The position numbers and the translations under genes are program-made. Positions 20,740-24,333 of a stretch of 24,333 nucleotides of DNA are shown here, one piece after another (position 1 is the first letter of the stretch; every line of letters starts with the position of its first letter). Location of the stretch: positions 1 to 24,333 of IMG/VR virus record IMGVR_UViG_3300020410_000060; one strand, given 5' to 3'. Below the pieces are notes generated by a model that saw only the letters and a program-made list of their open reading frames with translations, made no database searches and was not told the origin of the DNA. Origin of the DNA: a virus.

Positions 20740-21433
20740 ACTTATCTCTCTCGTCTTTTAAAACTATCTCGTCACCTCTAATTACAATAGACTTTCTATC
20801 TATATATCTTGCAGATTCATGTGGTGCTTCTGCACCATGTGGTAATCTTCCATCAAACATCAATAGTCTATTTGGTACAAAATCAACTGTACCAGTTTCA
20901 TACTCATCCATAAAATCTAAAATTCCACCGTGAATTATCTCACTGTAAAATCTTAATTTACCACCCCAGTTTGGATTCCAAAATGTGTTAGGATAATATA
21001 GAAAGGAAAGATTCCAGTCATCTTCTTTTTCACAATCTGAATGACAAGTTCCATGTTGTCCATGAGTTTGTGAGTTACCACCAGCATATTGAAATCTAAC
21101 CCAATCAAATCCAAAGTCTGTTCTTATTTTTCTATCAAGGTATCTAATTAGATAATTAGGATAACCGTTCATTCCATTCAAATGACCATCTCTCATATCA
21201 TGTCCTTGAAAGAAATTACATCCCCATAACTGATGATTAGGTAAACCACCTCTCCCATCATTAGGATTACCATTTACTTGATTTGTTTTTTGCCAAGCAC
21301 AATGAGTCATGTCCCGATTCACTGCATGGAATACAGCATCTTCAAGATAATCATCTAAAACATAAACATTGTTACCTAGAGGCATTTCCTTGATATGGAA
21401 AGGCTCATCAATGTGTACAACATTGATATCCAT
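20726..21433 (-). CDS. 2OG-Fe(II) oxygenase (235 aa)
   Basis: The double-stranded beta-helix iron site is clear. HSD (H131, D133) is followed by LSFLYYPN and NWGGKLRFYSE (about 156-165), then NRLLMFDGRLPHGAEAP with the distal H199, and R213 in the DRKSIVIR strand. This is the organisation of P4H-like phage oxygenases that hydroxylate proteins or small molecules. All catalytic residues are present, so it is likely active. It differs from its neighbour at 19147-19818 in motif form and is not a recent duplicate. The ATG lies one base after the previous stop. Confidence 0.88.
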   Translation of the reverse strand: MDINVVHIDEPFHIKEMPLGNNVYVLDDYLEDAVFHAVNRDMTHCAWQKTNQVNGNPNDGRGGLPNHQLWGCNFFQGHDMRDGHLNGMNGYPNYLIRYLDRKIRTDFGFDWVRFQYAGGNSQTHGQHGTCHSDCEKEDDWNLSFLYYPNTFWNPNWGGKLRFYSEIIHGGILDFMDEYETGTVDFVPNRLLMFDGRLPHGAEAPHESARYIDRKSIVIRGDEIVLKDERDKYAYY

Positions 21434-21434
21434 T

Positions 21435-22001
21435 TTAACCCATGGTAAACCGCATGCCAGGGCCTGATGAAGGTGGTGGAAGTGTTAGTAAGTAATCTTC
21501 TATGGGTTTTAGAGTATCTTCTCTTGTAATTGAAATTTCTTTATACAACCCTTCTGCAACATTTGCTATTGCATCGAAATATTCTAAAGCTCTTCTTGCA
21601 TCCGATCTATGTGGATGTGCTGACCCTTCTCTTGCAGCCAGTAGAACTTCAACCATATTATCAAATCCATACTTCTCGGCTTGTTGATGTTGATTGTTTT
21701 GTACTACTTCATTGATTCTACCAACATATTGTTGATTTAAACTGACACCATGAGGAGGTTCTGCATTATTGATATACGCTTCAATTGCATCCTTCTCAGT
21801 TTCAGATAGAGGTAATCTATCTTGTTGTTCTAACTCTACTTCGTCATTCCATTTTTCGACTTTACATTCTATATCATCATAGATAAGAACATCGTATTCG
21901 AAACCTAACTCAGGTTTGTCTACATTTTTGTGTTCCCATTCTAAACCATTTGGCTTTCTTATCCAAAGGTTTCCGTTTTCGCAATAAATTAATGCATTCA
22001 T
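21435..22001 (-). CDS. Hypothetical protein (188 aa)
   Basis: I do not recognise a family. The N-terminus (MNALIYCENGNLWIRKPNG) looks like a short beta hairpin unit. The middle is acidic and helical, with a sequence pattern LSETEKDAIEAYINNAEPP (about 65-83). The region NQQYVGRINEVVQ to DARRALEYFDAIANVAEGLYKEI (about 89-158) is helical, and the C-terminus is Pro/Gly-rich (LPPPSSGPGM). Its small N-terminal domain plus helical body recalls phage tail-fibre accessory or assembly proteins, but that is only an impression. A CATAAATA lies 70 nt upstream, and GGAG lies 6 nt before the ATG. Confidence 0.65.
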   Translation of the reverse strand: MNALIYCENGNLWIRKPNGLEWEHKNVDKPELGFEYDVLIYDDIECKVEKWNDEVELEQQDRLPLSETEKDAIEAYINNAEPPHGVSLNQQYVGRINEVVQNNQHQQAEKYGFDNMVEVLLAAREGSAHPHRSDARRALEYFDAIANVAEGLYKEISITREDTLKPIEDYLLTLPPPSSGPGMRFTMG

Positions 22002-22021
22002 AATATCTCCATTATAACATA

Positions 22022-23608
22022 TTAGGTGCTGTTTGGCAATCCTCTTTTATGTTTTTCATATAAGTCTAACATATTTATGTGGGAATAATCCATGTCTTTT
22101 ATCCAAGGCCCACCCCTTGTATAATGGATTGCGTGATGAGTCTCATTGAAAGAATCATCGTATCCCTCAGTACAAATTTTATCATGAGGAATCTTACTAA
22201 TTTTATCTGTCCATTTGAATTGATGTAAAAACATTCCACTCTCGTTATTAACTACTTCGGGTGTAAGTTTTCTACAATCTTCGTGACCGTTGTTGAATAT
22301 CATCATACTAGACCATAACTTCATAGGATATGATACATTTTTCTCACCACCCATTTTGTTTTCATCATGATGTTTGAAATCATATTGAACACATGCAACA
22401 GCATTATCAGGGTCTAAGAAGTAAAACAAACTCATAGGATTATGTTTCCATATGTAGTCATCGTCTATGAAGAAGCTGAATCCCTCATAATTTTCTAGAT
22501 ATGGAATTAAGAATCTACTGTAAGTAAATTCAGTAGATTGATTTGCATACTCTCTAGTATATTCCGATATTGCATTGATGTCAAGTTTTTTAACTTCTAC
22601 TTTATAATCATTGAAGTATTCTTCTCCAACACCACCTGATTTTATATTCTCAATACTATCATGTATAGATTTTTCTGCAACATCAAATAAATTTGAATGA
22701 TTTGAATCATACCCTAAGTAAATGTTAACTGGTTTTTTCTTAGTTAACTTCGTAACCTTTTTATTGAACTCAAAAACTTCTTCTCTAAAATTTAGACCAG
22801 CCACAGATGATAATGAGAATTCTAACTTTCCATCATCTACCCATATTGCAGATAAACTATTGTGTTTTGATTCACTACCTATACTGAGTTCTTCCCAAAA
22901 ACTTATTATTTCATCACCACTCAATGCTTTACATTCAGAAAAACAATCTGCATAATCGGTTACTATAGTTTGAAATTCAGGCTCGTCCATTGCCTCAAAT
23001 ACTTTACATCTAATAGAGCCTGGATGTATAGATAATTTATATTTGAATCCACTTCCTAAACCTAAGTTTGTATGACCTTGTATAGGATGTCTCAATCCTT
23101 CTTTCTGAATATTGTTTACCAACCAATGACCTTTGGCAGCGTGATAGTATACTGAGTTTACAGAATTTTCTTCTTCATCATCTAACTCATTACAATCGGG
23201 ATGGTCACTAACAGTTGATATTTTTTGATATTCATCATCATAGTTCATGAAGTCCATAGCACCACCACCTAAAGGATGATTAGGTCTTAAAGATGCAGTC
23301 CATCCATGATGTAAATATCTTTGATACTGTATTGCATTGTGATGTAATTGACCAAAGGTTTGTATCTCTTTTGCATCTATCTTTGGTTTTATATACTTCC
23401 AAGGGACTATTCTGATTGGTGGTAATTGTCTGACAATATAATTTAGAACTTCTCTAAAGTTTTTAGAACCTTCCGTGTCGGGTCTCAAAAAATCTATGGC
23501 ACCGAGACTATACGCCTTAGGGCCAAATTGATTATGAGAAGCCTCTTCTAAGGTCATTCTAAAGTTATGATTGCGTGCTTTTTCAAGTGTGTCGATGTTC
23601 TCTAACAT
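22022..23608 (-). CDS. Two-domain protein: ParB-like N-terminus plus GT-A glycosyltransferase
   Basis: The C-terminal half (about 293-505) has GT-A features: a start strand VNIYLGYDSN, a TYSRFLIPYL segment (362-371), the metal-binding acidic triad DDD at 382-384 in FFIDDDYIW, WSSMMIFNNG (432-441), and HAIHYTRGGPW (492-502) like the C-terminal His-x-x-G-x-x-PW of GT8-type enzymes. The N-terminal half contains a ParB/Srx-like pattern: WLVNNIQKEGLRHPIQG (162-178) then SIRCKVFEAM and FQTIVTD (198-218), where ParB-like NTPase folds bind nucleotide. The product probably transfers sugar to a phage or host target. The ATG lies 5 nt after the degenerate octamer ACTAAATA with no Shine-Dalgarno sequence. 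Confidence 0.75.
   Translation of the reverse strand: MLENIDTLEKARNHNFRMTLEEASHNQFGPKAYSLGAIDFLRPDTEGSKNFREVLNYIVRQLPPIRIVPWKYIKPKIDAKEIQTFGQLHHNAIQYQRYLHHGWTASLRPNHPLGGGAMDFMNYDDEYQKISTVSDHPDCNELDDEEENSVNSVYYHAAKGHWLVNNIQKEGLRHPIQGHTNLGLGSGFKYKLSIHPGSIRCKVFEAMDEPEFQTIVTDYADCFSECKALSGDEIISFWEELSIGSESKHNSLSAIWVDDGKLEFSLSSVAGLNFREEVFEFNKKVTKLTKKKPVNIYLGYDSNHSNLFDVAEKSIHDSIENIKSGGVGEEYFNDYKVEVKKLDINAISEYTREYANQSTEFTYSRFLIPYLENYEGFSFFIDDDYIWKHNPMSLFYFLDPDNAVACVQYDFKHHDENKMGGEKNVSYPMKLWSSMMIFNNGHEDCRKLTPEVVNNESGMFLHQFKWTDKISKIPHDKICTEGYDDSFNETHHAIHYTRGGPWIKDMDYSHINMLDLYEKHKRGLPNST
22072..22079 (-). promoter_or_regulatory. Late promoter octamer near the end of the glycosyltransferase gene
   Basis: CATAAATA on the coding strand, 70 nt before the 188-aa gene. 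The predicted leader contains the GGAG ribosome-binding site just before the ATG at 22001. It would start the transcript carrying the unknown protein, the two oxygenases and the DUF6065-like gene. Confidence 0.45.
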
Positions 23609-23613
23609 ACTTG

Positions 23614-23621
23614 TATTTAGT
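23614..23621 (-). promoter_or_regulatory. Degenerate late octamer 5 nt before the glycosyltransferase ATG
   Basis: The coding strand reads ACTAAATA-caagt-ATG. Two mismatches to TATAAATA (first two bases) weaken it, but the 5-nt spacing to the start codon repeats that of the three clearer leaderless promoters, and no ribosome-binding site is present. Confidence 0.4.
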
Positions 23622-23629
23622 GGGTTAAA

Positions 23630-24333
23630 TTATGAGGTAATTGGAGTCCCTGGCCACTGTTGCTGAACTGCACCATCCCATCTAGGTTCAGGAGTTCTTC
23701 CCTGTCTTGCATATGTAGAAGGACTTCTATGGTTATATGGGTTCTGCGTATTTGCAATCACCTGATATGTTGACGGACTTCTATATGAATAGGTATCAGG
23801 TGTCTGCCCTTGTCTTGCATATGTAAACGGTGACCTATGATCGTAAGTAAACGGAGTCTGATTGTTTCTAATATTAGGTTCCTGTGCATTTCTAATATTA
23901 GGTTCTTGTTGGTTTCTAATATTAGGTTCCTGTGCATTCACTGGATTTCTATAGGTGAATGGTGACCTGTAGTTATAAGTGAATGGTGTTTGATTGTTTC
24001 TAATATTAGGTTGTTGAGCATTCTTAATCGTAGGTTGTTGATTATTCCTAATATTAGGTTCCTGTGCATTCACTGGATTTCTATAGGTAAATGGTGACCT
24101 ATAGTTATAAGTAAATGGTGACCTATGGTCGTAAGTAAACGGAGACCTATAGTTGTATGTAAATGGACTCTGTTTATTTCTTATAGTAGGTTGTTGAGCC
24201 GATACTGGATTCCTATATGTAAACGGCGACCTATAGTTATATGTGTTCGGTTGTCGAGCTGGTGTCTGATATGTGAACGGATTCTGATAGTTCGCAGGAT
24301 AAGTAAATGGATTCTGTGCATTATAAGTAAACG
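23630..24333 (-). CDS. Octapeptide-repeat structural/fibre-like protein, partial (3' end)
   Basis: The frame is open to the right window edge, giving 233 residues of the C-terminal part. A GTG at 24073 lies within the repeats and is not the true start. Almost the whole segment is built of eight-residue units with Pro at position 5: units of type NNQxPNIR (or NAQEPNIR) alternate with units of type NYRSPFTY, DHRSPFTY and SYRSPSTY. The C-terminus (about 20 residues, EPRWDGAVQQQWPGTPITS) is non-repetitive. Similar Q/P/N/Y-rich repeat proteins occur in marine T4-like phages, with likely fibre or surface roles. The composition is low-complexity, hydrophilic and aromatic, with regular Tyr. The role is inferred. 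Confidence 0.85.
   Translation of the reverse strand, partial: FTYNAQNPFTYPANYQNPFTYQTPARQPNTYNYRSPFTYRNPVSAQQPTIRNKQSPFTYNYRSPFTYDHRSPFTYNYRSPFTYRNPVNAQEPNIRNNQQPTIKNAQQPNIRNNQTPFTYNYRSPFTYRNPVNAQEPNIRNQQEPNIRNAQEPNIRNNQTPFTYDHRSPFTYARQGQTPDTYSYRSPSTYQVIANTQNPYNHRSPSTYARQGRTPEPRWDGAVQQQWPGTPITS
23700..24333 (-). repeat. 24-nt tandem coding repeats with 132-nt higher-order duplication
   Basis: The repeat protein is encoded by a 24-nt period. On the plus strand the unit around TTTCTAATATTAGGTT plus eight variable bases recurs between about 23865 and 24070, and the unit with GTAAACGG/GTGACCTAT recurs either side. A longer block beginning CCTGTGCATTCACTGG and running about 50 nt is present at 23929 and again at 24061, a shift of 132 nt, differing by a few A/G changes. 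This points to unequal recombination or slippage shaping the gene. Confidence 0.85.

Noticed and set aside
23700-24333. CRISPR-like array suggested by regular short repeats at the right end.
   Set aside because: The period is 24 nt, the repeats are in frame with no unique spacers, and they encode an octapeptide repeat.
1-24333. tRNA genes, integrase or attachment sites, insertion sequences.
   Set aside because: I saw no cloverleaf, recombinase motif or terminal inverted repeats; the window is a compact lytic structural module.

Overview
The window is the virion-morphogenesis core of a T4-like myovirus. Every gene I can support lies on the minus strand, so transcription runs from high to low coordinates. 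The order neck (gp13, gp14), tail completion (gp15), terminase (gp16, gp17), sheath (gp18), tube (gp19), portal (gp20), core genes, protease (gp21), scaffold (gp22), capsid (gp23), then uvsY and uvsW, is the T4 backbone order. The AT-rich sequence, the compact capsid protein, the lack of a gp24-type vertex gene, several 2-oxoglutarate/Fe(II) oxygenases and octapeptide-repeat proteins all suggest a marine T4-like phage of the cyanophage/pelagiphage type. No photosynthesis gene is present, so the host cannot be fixed from this window. That taxonomic reading is inference.

Region by region, in transcription order. (1) 24333-19147: accessory and host-interaction block. It holds a truncated octapeptide-repeat protein, a two-part protein with a ParB-like N-terminus and a GT-A glycosyltransferase C-terminus, an unknown 188-aa protein, two 2OG-Fe(II) oxygenases and a DUF6065-like protein. 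(2) 19129-15684: a small membrane/coiled-coil protein, neck proteins gp13 and gp14, gp15 and small terminase gp16. (3) 15700-14580: a SAM methyltransferase and a small sulfotransferase-like protein sit between the two terminase subunits. (4) 14595-4998: gp17, gp18, gp19, gp20, two small core-position genes, gp21, gp22 and gp23, closed by a strong terminator. (5) 4842-3851: a 39-aa microprotein, a 71-aa conserved-looking protein and a second tail-tube-like structural protein. (6) 3820-768: uvsY, a prolyl-hydroxylase-like oxygenase, uvsW and a small possibly Sm-like protein. (7) 645-1: four tiny, tightly overlapping genes, each with a likely membrane segment; the last runs off the window.

The genes work together as a late operon series. 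gp20, the core proteins and gp22 build the prohead with gp23; gp21 matures it; gp16/gp17 fill it; gp13/14/15 join it to the gp18/gp19 tail. UvsY and UvsW serve recombination-dependent replication. T4 late-promoter octamers ([T/C]ATAAATA) recur on the coding strand only. At three genes, and in a weaker form at a fourth, the octamer lies exactly 5 nt before the ATG with no Shine-Dalgarno sequence between. By T4 late-promoter geometry this puts the transcript start on the A of ATG, predicting leaderless late mRNAs. This is the most unusual signal here. The insertion of two modification enzymes between gp16 and gp17, and the pairing of a proline-periodic repeat protein with a glycosyltransferase and hydroxylase-like oxygenases, come next.
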